64,000 nucleotides of DNA, from the NCBI RefSeq assembly GCF_000143415.4, contig NW_003314265.1, positions 2,694,559 through 2,758,558 on the forward strand. Direction: 5' to 3'. Shown piece after piece: positions 45,726-56,139 of the stretch; position 1 is the stretch's first letter; each line of letters begins with the position of its first letter. The position numbers were made by a program, and so were the translations under genes. The notes under the pieces were generated by a model that searched no databases, was not told the origin of the DNA, and saw only the letters and a program-made list of their open reading frames with translations. This DNA is from Selaginella moellendorffii. Lineage: Eukaryota; Streptophyta; Lycopodiopsida; Selaginellales; Selaginellaceae.

Positions 45726-46788
45726 TGTCGCGAATGTGACTTCGAGTATCGAAAGTTACCTGTCGGCCAGTCCTTACGGACACTCTTACCTTACTGCCAC
45801 GATGGCAAGAGGTCGGTATTGCTGGACCCGTTATCAATTTCCCACTTGAGCTAGTTGAGAAACTGGTCAATGACCATGCACTTAGATTGGATAAATATAA
45901 GGTAGGAACCCTATGTGTTTCTTGCTAAGCATACTCGGCTTGGTTTGAGAAACTTGAGTCATTGGCTTGCACTTGCTAGTATCAAGAACCCTCGCGATAT
46001 TGAGATTAGTCCCTCAATATTCGCTAGATGATAGCTTACCGTGTTTGCCAAACACCCTCGCTATCATGCCCTTTGTGTTAATCTCATTTCGGTCCCAGAT
46101 GCTAATTATGGAAAGTGTTTGGACTTGCTCATTTGGCATATCTATGGAATGTAGAGATCAGCCTGAACACAATGGTGTTTGTCCCATGTCCAAATTCGCA
46201 ATCTAACACCATTCCATATTTAGTTGTGGGGGTTGTGGGGGTGTTCCAAATGTATAGTAGGGATAGGGGGTAGGTCGAGCATGGCCGACCAACCTGAGGC
46301 ATAGCCTAGCTCCCGCTTGCGTGCCTGTCCTTGTTCTGTGTCCGGCTTGGGCCTAAGCCCAAATTCCACACCATGCTAGCTGGTGGAGTACCCATGTCCT
46401 CGCGTTAGGCCACCGGTATGCCGAAATAGCGCCAGACTCCGTTTGGCTCCGTTTTGTGTGCTGGTTTTGGCATTGGGATGCTGGTTGCTCCAAGACTGTT
46501 CCAAATCGCTCCGGGCTTCTGTCCCTTCGTTCCTTGGGCTTTATGCTTGGGAGTTACTCCGTGGTTTGGTTCCATCACTCCTTGGCTCCACGCTTGGGGG
46601 TTTGGCACCATTTCTTCGTTCAGTGGCCTAAGGCCCTAAACCTCGGGTTCTACACTACGTTCCTTTGGACACGTGGCATGTGACACATGGCTCTATCACG
46701 TGGCACAAAGAGGGTTTAGGTTTCGCTTCGTGGTGTTATCCTATAGTAAATCACCATAGGATAGAAGGTCAAAACCACGTGCACTACA
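45726..46788 (+). repeat. C-family 5' LTR with adjacent primer-binding site
   Basis: Starts TGTCGCGAATGTGACTTCG and ends CGTGCACTACA; then TT and TGGTATCAGAGG (46791). The reverse complement of 40836-41918 matches over the full length. This copy is the best preserved and fixes the orientation of the family. Confidence 0.85.
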
Positions 46789-48341
46789 TTTGGTATCAGA
46801 GGATGAGTCTCGGTGAGTACTATCCAATGAGATTGGGCAACTAGTCTCATTGCATACGCAGAGATGAAAACGATGATTCGAGTGGGTACACATTTGGGTG
46901 CAAAGGCTTTGCAATCGTTCCTTGGGTATGGAATTTGGTTACCTTTCGTACTAGATTGTATGAGCTTTCGCTTGGGCTCATAGGAAGGATTAAGTTGTTC
47001 CATTCACATGAGTTTGAGCTTGGGCTCATGAGTGAGGCACATTAGCAACTCAAGGTTACACTTTGAGTTGGCAGGATTAATGTTAGTCTATTAGTGGTTC
47101 CGTGAGTTGTTTCATATACCATGGGTTTAAGTAAACCTTCCCTGGGTTTGCTATGAGTGGCAAATAGGCTGGTCTGTAACTTTTTAGCATGGCACTAGTG
47201 GATCCTTCCTTGGCATGATTACAAGTGGATCAATCAAGATTGTAGGGATTAGTCTATTGATTCAAGTAATCATTGCCGTGTTCTCTCATAAACTTTTCTT
47301 GGATTGGACTGAGGGCAGTGCGAAAACAAGCTTGAGGTTTAGTCAAAGATGAGACCGAAAAGAGAGTCGTCAGGGACGAAGGATCAAACACGTAAATCAT
47401 CTCCTCTTCTTGGAGAGATGATTTGCAACAAGATGTGACTCATTGCTCATGTTCATGGTATGCAATCAAGGGTCCTTACCTTGATGCATGTTGGAAATGA
47501 TGGTTTTACAAGTGGTGAGTTATGGGATGGATAGCGGTGAAGCGTTAAACCATTTTGTCTAAACTTGCTATTGGAAGACTTGAATTGCAATGTTCAATTC
47601 TTTTCCGGGGAACCTTGCTATTGCTCCTTGAGTAGCTTGGTGTTGGATTAGTTTTGAGTTTGGTCGGAAAGAGAGTGGCATGAGCTTGTCCATGTTGTTA
47701 ATAAAAGTTAGTGGTATTTAGTGTTATAAAGCTCTATCGGTAGAGTGTGGCATTTATGTTACATTTTGTTGAATTGAGTTGACACTTGATACCCACATAA
47801 ACTTTTGAAGTAGTGACATTGGCATTGCTTGTGGTGTTACTCAATTGATGATCAAGTCATTGTGACGCTTATATCATATCCATGTGATAGTGAGCAATGT
47901 GTTTATGAAATTGCTTGGGTAAACGATGATCAACCCCAAGGTGGTTGATGGTGAAGCTAGTCTACTTGCACGAAGTAGCATTATAGTAGCTTTGACTGGA
48001 TTCTCAATGATGGTCTATTATGCTATGCTTAAGTTGGTACCTTGTTTCCTAAGGGTTTGCCCATAAGATGTTGGAAAAAGGGTTGTAGCATTCATTTGCT
48101 ATAGTTCATCGGTTGATTCGTTAGCACTTGGAGTAGATTATTGGATGGAGAAAATGTGTAGTTGAGGCATTAACATCACTAGCACTTGTGTTAGTGGAAG
48201 TGGCATTACTATTTCAAGTGATGAGGAATTTTCCTTAAATCTTGATTTTTCATGTCATTTTTCTTAATGTTTTGACTTCACATTATATCTTGAAGGTGGT
48301 TGAAGAAGAGTGTTAGTGTAATGTGAATATCCAAAGATGTG

Positions 48342-48842
48342 TGTGAGACACAAAATCCCTAGGCCCCAAAGTGGAGCCGGAAAGGGTGCCACGTGGTAGT
48401 GGCTGAAGCGAGAGCCAAACGAGCGTAACACGTTTGGACCAAAAGCTCTGACTTGAAAAGTCAAGAGCGGGAGTGGAACTCCCAACGAAGTGCTCGAGGA
48501 ACGAGCACGAAGCGAGCAAAAAGCAAGGCTCCAAAAAGGGACCCAAAAGGACCAACACATGACACGTGGAAGTGTCCGAGATGGACTCGAGTTGGAGTCC
48601 GAAGTGGAGTCCGAGATGGACTCGAGTTGGAGTCCGAAGTGGAGTCCGAGATGGACCCGAGTTGGAGTCCGAAATGGAGTCCGAGATGGACCTGAGATGG
48701 AGTCCGAGATGGAGTCCGAGATGGACTCGAGATGGAGTCCGAGATGGAGTCCGAGGTGGACCCAAGATGGACCCGAAATGGAGTCCGAGATGGAGTCCGA
48801 GATGGAGTCCGAGATGGAGTCCGAAGTCGAGACTGAGACCGG

Positions 48843-48880
<38 letters not shown>

Positions 48881-49999
48881 TCGGGACCGAGACCGAGACC
48901 GAGGCCGAGGCCGAGGCCGAGACCGAGCCCGAGCCTGAGCCTGAGCCCGAGTCCGAGTCCGAGTCCGAGTCCGAGTCCGAGTCCGAGTCCGAGTCCAGAG
49001 CCTGAGAGGGTGAAAGCCCAAAGCGTTTGTCTCCCAGACCCTGGGGGGTTTGGTGAGCTCCAAAAGTATAGTAGGGGGAGGACTGCAGTGGAGCCAGTTT
49101 GGCCAGGAAAGGCCAGTTTGGCCCAGGAAGGTCGGACCCAGTGTTGGGTGATGAGTTGCCCACTGGGAAGTCCAAGACTAGAGTGAACACAGACCGACAA
49201 GCGGGGTAGCTTGGTGAAGTGTTCAAGAGCCGGCTCTAGTTCCCCCGGGAGATCGACTGGCCGATGCTCCCAGTCCAAGTGTGGGTGGCACTACCTACTT
49301 GGATACCTGGTGTGGCTCAACGGAACCCGCTCTAAGCCCATGGCTAGAGCACCCAAGGGCAGAAGGCGAGGAGAGTACCCAGGTGGCTCGCGTAAGGCCA
49401 TGGTGTTCCGAAATGTTGTCCCAAAGGCCCAGACTGTGGAAAGGAAGAGGAGCAGTCCTCTGGGGTAGTGACCAAGGACACAGTCGTGTGGTGAGGAAGT
49501 CCCAGAGGACCGTGGGACTTAGTGGTCGGGCCTGAAGTCTCGATCCAGTGGCAGTGTTGGCAAACACGGCTAGGGGCAGAAAGGGACTTAGTGGGGACTG
49601 ACAGAGGGATATTGGGGAAGGCTATTCCCCTTGTCGGTGGGCATCCTAAGGATGCTAAGGAGTGGATCTGAGATGACCACTCACGGATGGTTTGCCTAGT
49701 CTTGGAGAGCCAAGACGGTGATGCAAGTGGTATTGGACTACCAGTGTGGCAAAGGTGATTGGGCATGGCCTTAGCGTAACGGGCTGCTATGTCGGTGGTA
49801 CCTTTGAGTGTCGGTCATGGGATCGGACACGTGGAGCACTTGGACCAAGTGCAAATGTTGAGTGGCATGGATGCCATTCTCGGGGCTAGCAAGTCCCAAG
49901 TCCTGGATTGGACTTATGGAGGTTGTGAATGAGACTCCTCCAAGTGGTCAGAGGTGTGGTTAAGTGACTAAAGTAGAATGGAAAATTTAGTCGCTTACA
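48342..49999 (+). mobile_element. Solo LTR of D family
   Basis: 1,658 bp beginning TGTGAGACACAAAATCCC and ending TTTAGTCGCTTACA, flanked by a perfect 5-bp TSD ATGTG (48337-48341; 50000-50004). Internal C-family sequence continues on both sides. It includes a long minisatellite. Long ORFs crossing it on both strands arise from that minisatellite and are not genes. Confidence 0.9.
48565..49005. repeat. Expanded minisatellite in D solo LTR
   Basis: First part: units of about 12 bp (GAGTCCGAGATG) with longer composite units. Second part: hexamers GAGACC/GAGTCC/GAGCCT. Because the unit length is a multiple of 3, all frames stay open over 400 bp. The D copy at 31246-33720 has a shorter array. Confidence 0.85.
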
Positions 50000-50107
50000 A
50001 TGTGGTCTTCGTGATCAAGCCTTGGATGTTCACTTTGCATTTTTGCAGATGCTGGTGTTAGATATCAGAAAAATGGGCAAAAATGTTTGAGGCTTAAGCA
50101 TACTAAA

Positions 50108-50129
50108 GCTCTATTTTGTTAAAGTGGGA
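50108..50129 (+). repeat. Terminal inverted repeat, left
   Basis: Reads GCTCTATTTTGTTAAAGTGG then GA. Preceded by host CATACTA (50099-50105). Confidence 0.8.
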
Positions 50130-50534
50130 ATTGTCATTATCCCACTTGTAAAATAAGGTTTCCAAACCTTTATATAGTATATAAATATAACAAAATTCAA
50201 CTGCATTGAGGCACATGCCATTTTATTTTAAACAAGGAAATGTCTACTCAATCACTTCTCCTCCCCCTGCCACTGCTTCACCTCTCTCTTCTCCTTGTCA
50301 TCGTCGTCCAATTTCTTTCCATCCTTTTAATATTGGCTTAGTTGCTCCGAGTCTAGGTGGAACCCAAGTCCCCATTCAATCTTTACTTTCCCCTTATTAA
50401 TAAAACAACTTCATAAACTTCCAATAACATGCTGTAAATGCAAATCCTCTCAAAGAATTGTCTTTTAATATTAATACAATGGCATGGAACCCCATGCCAT
50501 AATAAGTTACATTTTTAAATAAATACATGCCATC

Positions 50535-53318
50535 TCAGACTGTTATTTTTTGCCTCCAACGCCTATACAATAATCTTGGAATTTCATCACTCTCCACACT
50601 ATCAGGATTTAAACCCAATAGTAATGCCATCTCTTCTCTAATACGTCCACGCTCATGTTCAGTGGTCGAAGAACCCATCCGGTTGAGCAGATTATGGAGA
50701 TGCGGATAGTGCTTGGCTAGACAATATACATGCCATAAATGATGACTGGTGTCTGTCCGATCAAATGGCTTCTGATATACCATTCCATCTGCCATTTGGT
50801 TGATTTCTACAGCCACCTCCTGGAATGGCCGGTTCTCTATCACCATCGCTTCAAGCCGTTTTGCAAGGTCCCCCAGAACATACGGTTTCTTCTCCCTAGT
50901 TTCCATACTGCAAGAGATGGGGTGCACTGCATATGTGTACGTGTTCGCTGCAGTTTTAATCGGTGAGTCATCGATGATGAGGATTTCACTTGACCTAGCA
51001 GTCCGGTTCATCACTACAGCCTCTGCCTTGACGAAGATGGGCTTGCTACCCCTCATATGGACCATAGTCAAGCAATCCTCCTGCGTTAGGAGAAAGTCAA
51101 ATGGTAATATTACTCGCGTCTAATCGTGCATCATCTGTAGCAACGTTAATGCATTGTGGCGCATCATGGATGTCCAAACTCCCAATTGCAAATTGAACCC
51201 AGCCCTTTGTTTTAAGTGTCGCATGGTCATTATTAGATCCCGCAGTTTCTCCCGTGTGATTAATGTGAATCTGTCTCTTTTGACCAACTTGCGACCGCAG
51301 GCTTTGGAGGGTGCAGTGACATTCGAGGACAAGCCACGCTCATGGGAGAAAAGGACACCGTTCAGATCAAAAACGATACAGTACTTTCGCCGTGACTCTG
51401 AAATGAAATGCGTCAGCATAAAAAATGGTACAAGTCAATTTTACCATCTACAATATTAGCGAATGGTGCTCCCGATGGTCGTTCAGAGGGTTTTGGTCGA
51501 GGAAACGTGAAGGGCGGAAATACTCTCCTCTGCAATGTGGGGTCAATCGCATCCGATGGCGTGTGGGCACATGCCATTTCAGCTGTAGACTCTGGTACAA
51601 CTGGCTCAACAGTGGCATGGGGTGGTTCCGATGGCGTGTGATCACACGCCATTTCAGTTGGTGCCTCCGTTGGCAAAGTGGACATGACCGAACAGGCAGC
51701 AGGGGCGGTGTAGGGAGGTTCCAATGGCACGTAGTCAGACGATTGGGCACACGTTGGAAATGAGGATACGATCGGCTTGGCGGCTGGGGCGGCCTCATGC
51801 GGGTCCAATGGCGCCTGGTCACCGTCAGTTGGATACGTGGACAAGATTGACTCAGTGGTATGGGCAGCATCAAGTGGAGCGTGGTCAGCTTGCTTGGCGT
51901 TGATATGGATAGTAGCCTCCACAAGCTCTGATGACTCTTGCAGGCAAGTAGAGTCCACTGGCGGATCCATATGCATGTCCAAATATCTCCCTTCGATTGA
52001 GATGGTATCCTCCCGTGCTACTAAAAACAAACTCATTAGCACATTGAATCGACTATATTGTATTTACCATCAACTGCTATTGAGGAACTAGGACCGATAT
52101 CACTTGGGCGCACTGCTGATTCTGAAGGATTGGACATACGTTTCGACCCTTGCTTGGCACTATCCTTCCTCGACACTAAAGGCTAGAGTTTGTATCTTAA
52201 TTCAACTGAATAATCTCTACTTACCATTTCTTCTGCGACCTACATGGACAATGTTAGAAATGGTAAAAGGTTAGGAATGGATGTACTATTATTTACCTGA
52301 TGGTTTGTCTTGTATGACCTTCCTCCGCTGCTCTTTGGCCACCTCAGGCTGGCCATCGTCATCATCATCGTCATCGTCGTTATTGTGATCGTCACCATTG
52401 TGAGGACCATCCAAGTCCTCTTCGTCCTCCTCTTCTTCATCCTCCTCTTCTTCGTCCTCCTCTTCTTTGTCCTCCTCTTCGTCCTTCTGCTCTTCCTGCT
52501 CATTATCTTTCTCTGGCTCCTCATCCCCCTCTTGCATTTCTTCCATAGGCTGCTTAGGCTGGATGGCTTGTTTTTCTAGGACCATCTTGGGAAAATCATT
52601 TGGCCGAGTCTCCATCTCAAAATACAAGACATCCATAGCCTGTTTTAGTGCGTGACCTAGGACCGTATCCTCACCCGACTGTCTTAACATGGTTTCTGCA
52701 CGTTCTTGCACCCTTCGAAGACAACGAGATGAGAAAAACGTGGCCCTGACTTGAAAAGCATCCCTCATCCATTGTACCTCTCCATTGAGATTGGGGAAGG
52801 GGAGTCCACCATAGGAATCTGAGTCAGAAGGTGGTGACTGGCTCCTTTCACTCAGCCCTTGATCTGCAATGAATGGCATGAGCACACACGCCATAACCGC
52901 GAGGCATTACCTATCATCTTTTCGTTGCCCTTCTTCCTTTTCGAATCAAACGCCTCTGATCCCGACGACTGTCCAACGTGCTTTCGCTTTTTATGACCAC
53001 TGTCAGTTTGAGCTTGGCTGGTGCTTGCCTGTTTTGCCTTTGAAGAAGTGTCTCCTGCAAGGAATGGTATGAGACCACATGCCATTGCAAATATAATTTG
53101 TACCTCCTTTTTTCCTATTGCTTGTCTGTTTGTCCTTCTTCGACGCGCCACCAGTGCGCTTTTCAGTCCTCGTGTCTGAATATTCACAACGATCTATAAT
53201 CAAAATGGCGTGAGGCCTCACGTGACCTTACCTTGTGCAGGTTGTGAGCTCGGCCTAACATCAGTAGCTGTTAACGCCATTTCAACATCTGGGGGTGGCC
53301 ACGCTCCTGCATACAGAG
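50535..53318 (-). CDS. FCP1-type HAD phosphatase domain with basic/acidic linker (3' part of minus gene unit)
   Basis: Exon chain on the minus strand. Small basic exons: 53318-53232; 53175-53104 (TGGASKKDKQTSNRKK); 53054-52911 (GHKKRKHVG, NLS-like). Next is 52863-52300 with a long Glu/Asp tract. Then a Pro/Thr/Ser-rich exon 52020-51470 (repeats of 'PLxxP...A'). Last are FCP1-like exons about 51373-51120 and about 51085-50535. The phosphatase motif I is YCIVFDLNGVLFSHE (second Asp of DxDx(T/V) replaced by Asn, as in some plant members) and motif III is ILIIDDSPIKTAANTYTY. TAG follows QMMHD just before the donor CGA|GTAATA, where CAG (Gln) would keep the frame, so the domain is probably cut. 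Probably the C-terminal half of the gene whose 5' part is 53357-55898; I cannot prove that they are one transcript. Confidence 0.55.
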
Positions 53319-53356
53319 CTTGTGAGATAACATTTAAACTTAAAGTGCGTACTCAC

Positions 53357-55898
53357 CAGGTTCGTAGAGAAGATACTGTTTTTCTTTGGCAACTGTAATT
53401 ATATGCTCCATTGAAGTCACCTCTTCAATGGAGTTTGTCACCGCAACACACGGGACACCCTTGAGTAGTGCGGCTCGAAAGAATAGTCCGCCGCAGTTGT
53501 ACTCGACAACGCATTTGCCCTTGGAGTCACCCGCTATTGCGTTGAAGACCCAACTGAGCATTTCCCATGCTGCACCTGGAGCTTTCTTTGGATTCGAAAG
53601 CTCCATAGCCGTCTTCAGTTCCTCAGGCACGGGTAAATTGACCTCCCTCAGATCAATTCGATCGGCTTTGTTGAACGAAGCTGGGAAGTCACTCCAGTCC
53701 CACTCTGCTGCAGGACCAATAACAAGGGCGACTGTGAAGATGCGGACATTCGTCGGTATCTTCTTCTTAGCCATTATCCCATGGATCTCTCGCATCTCCT
53801 TGCCTTTCAACCGAGCCTTCACCTCGTTCAAGGCCTTCCAGAACTTGTGATAGGATTCGGAGTCGTAGATCATATAGTGGACTGAAGATTCCACCTTCGC
53901 AAGTCCCACCATTAAGTCAATGATGGAGCTGACTTCGTCTGCATGAGTGATCTCCTCGTTTGTGAAGTCCATCACACAAAAGATGTTCTTGACCTGCTCA
54001 TCTCCGCGGGAAACGATGCTCCTCCACCTTTGATCTTCATCCGAATTCACGTATACCCGGTAAGGTTCTCGATAGGCCTCTGTTGCGGGGTCGAGCTGTT
54101 TCTGAAGCCGGCGGTCGACATCCCTCTTAATGAAATTTGGATACTGATCCAACTTCTCAGCTTTACTTTTCGTGGCATCCCGCAGCAGATCGATGAACTT
54201 GGGGGCCCCCTTCACGTAGTCGTCGATGTCTTCATTTGACAAGTCCAGCTCTTCCATCATCTCTTGCGTGGTGTCGATGCTCACCCTCGCCATGGCCACT
54301 TGCTCGAAGATCCAATCCTTCAATAGCGCACGAGCTCTCAGAGTCGTGCACAAGTCCTCATATGTCACAATATGGCCGGGAGTCATTTTGGTCTTGTTGA
54401 AGACTACCTCACCACGTAGAAGAGCATTAGCCACTGTCAGAAGGTCGTCGTCGTCTAGAGACCGCGAGAAACGCAAGGCGTTGAGCTTCAAATCATTGGG
54501 CTTCCGGCCGTCCTCCACACCCATTGAGTTTAGCAACTCCCCGTCATGGTACCTCCTCAGCACATCTACACATTTGTCAAAAACAACTTTTGTCGCGAGT
54601 AGAATGTTATGGATGCTGAGTGTGTTATTGACCCCCAGTGTTTTCGAGAGAAGACTCGAGAATTCCTGCAATGGAAATGGCGTGAGGCCACATGCTATGC
54701 CACATGCAACGAGGCTTACCTGCCAGGCGCTAGTTGCTAGTGCACGTCCTTGTCCTGGTTTTTGTGGCTTCTTCAGTTGAACCCAGAGCTTCCGTGTTCG
54801 TGCCAATGTCTCGTGCAGACCCGATTTGTAGCACGTTTCTTGCTTGACATTCTGCGCGTGGGAGATGTATATGATAGATCGGAGGGGCGAGTTGCCTTTT
54901 ATCAGGCGGACAACTCTTGTCTTGAAGACTTTCTTCACCTCCTCGCCCACCATAATATCCACAACTATCTGTTGCATCGCCAAGCTAGAATGCTGCCCGG
55001 AGACGGCATAGAACCGGATGTTCTGATCGTCCAACACCTTCCTATTGATCAAGTCTGGAAACCTCGTCTCGCCCTTCATTGTTCGGTAGTAGGGGATCAC
55101 GTCTGCGATGTCGGGTGTTACTGGACTTGCCAGCATCTTCTGCTTCAATTTCTCCACCCACTCATCAGATACTAGCCTATGGTTGTATTTGCTTTGGATC
55201 TCAATACGGCTCACGTCGATTGTATATACTTTGTTGGAATAGTAACAAGTACTATTATCTGCGACGATTTTTGCTGCCTCTTCTTGCTCTTTCTGCTCTT
55301 TGCGGCTCTTCTTTTTGGTGGGTGTAGTGTTCGAACCTGAGGCAATGGCATCACCGAGTAGCTTCTTTTTTGGAGCAGCAGAGTCGGACGTCGGCTTGAG
55401 CTTGACCACCCTTTTCTGCTTCGGGGTAGTTTCCAGATCGACCCCCTTCCCCTTCGCTTCGCAAACTGGAGGCACTCTCAACGGCTCAATGTTGGAATAT
55501 AGTTTTTGAACATCACCGTAGGTGAGGTCCGTGGATTCCATGTGATCTTCATAGACCCGCAGCGTCTTCGAAATTGTGGGCCTCCTGGACAACCTCTCCC
55601 TAGCTCCATCTAGGAATTCCTCATAGCCGCTGCCCCCCTCCGGGAAGCCGCTAGGATGTGCAAGGTGGATCTTGAAGGCGGACACTGTCTCTACCACAAG
55701 TGCCAATCCATATTCTTGCATGCAACTGCATGGAGTGTCTGTCACTTGGATGAGGATCCCCATGCATTCTTTTCTCCCACCATCTGTGTTGTACAGCATC
55801 AGATCCTCGCCTTCCATCCCGAAAGTCCAACTGGTGAGCTCCTCCCCCTTCTCTGCATCCACATTGACAGTGGCTGGAAGAAGAACGCAATTCCTCGC
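53357..55898 (-). CDS. ParB-like (sulfiredoxin-fold?) protein, 5' part of minus gene unit
   Basis: Long exon from an acceptor at 55898 (first codons ARNCVLLPATVNVD) to a donor after 53357, with one 54-nt intron (54719-54666) that is in-frame and stop-free. An internal Lys-rich stretch (KKSRKEQKEQEEAAK) may be an NLS. Then RIEIQSKYNHRLVSDEWVEK, about 60 residues, and FYAVSGQHSSLAMQQIVVD. A 'Gly-Gln-His' after a strand, with an upstream 'V-x-R-I' strand and helix, is the layout of ParB/DGQHR-type folds; this is pattern recognition only. The C-terminal half is helical with no family recognised (SVHYMIYDSESYHKFWKALN, VGLAKVESS). The true start lies upstream, probably near 56140, across introns that carry the palindrome. 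Confidence 0.5.
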
Positions 55899-56139
55899 CT
55901 GTTCAGAAATGCACAACAATTAGAGCTGACAGATGAAAAACTAGCAGCTGGAAATAACGTGAGGCCACACGCCATTCACCACTGCATCAGATGTCTTGAG
56001 GCTGCATCCTAAGATGGCGTGAGGCTACACGCCATCTGTAACTAGACTGCACTCGAGAGCCCAATCGGTGCATGCCAATGTTGCTACTGAATGGCATGTG
56101 GCCTTATGCCATTTTCTACTTGGCCTAAAAGACTTACCA

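Noticed and set aside
48264-49278. Long ORFs on both strands with Ser-Asp, Arg-Ser and Gly-Leu repeats
   Set aside because: They are translations of a 6/12-bp minisatellite inside a solo LTR with a perfect TSD; openness in several frames is a result of period 3.
52310-52655. Hydrophobic plus-strand ORF (LLFFILLFFVLLFFVLLF-like)
   Set aside because: It is the antisense of the Glu/Asp-rich stretch in the minus gene unit, not a membrane protein.
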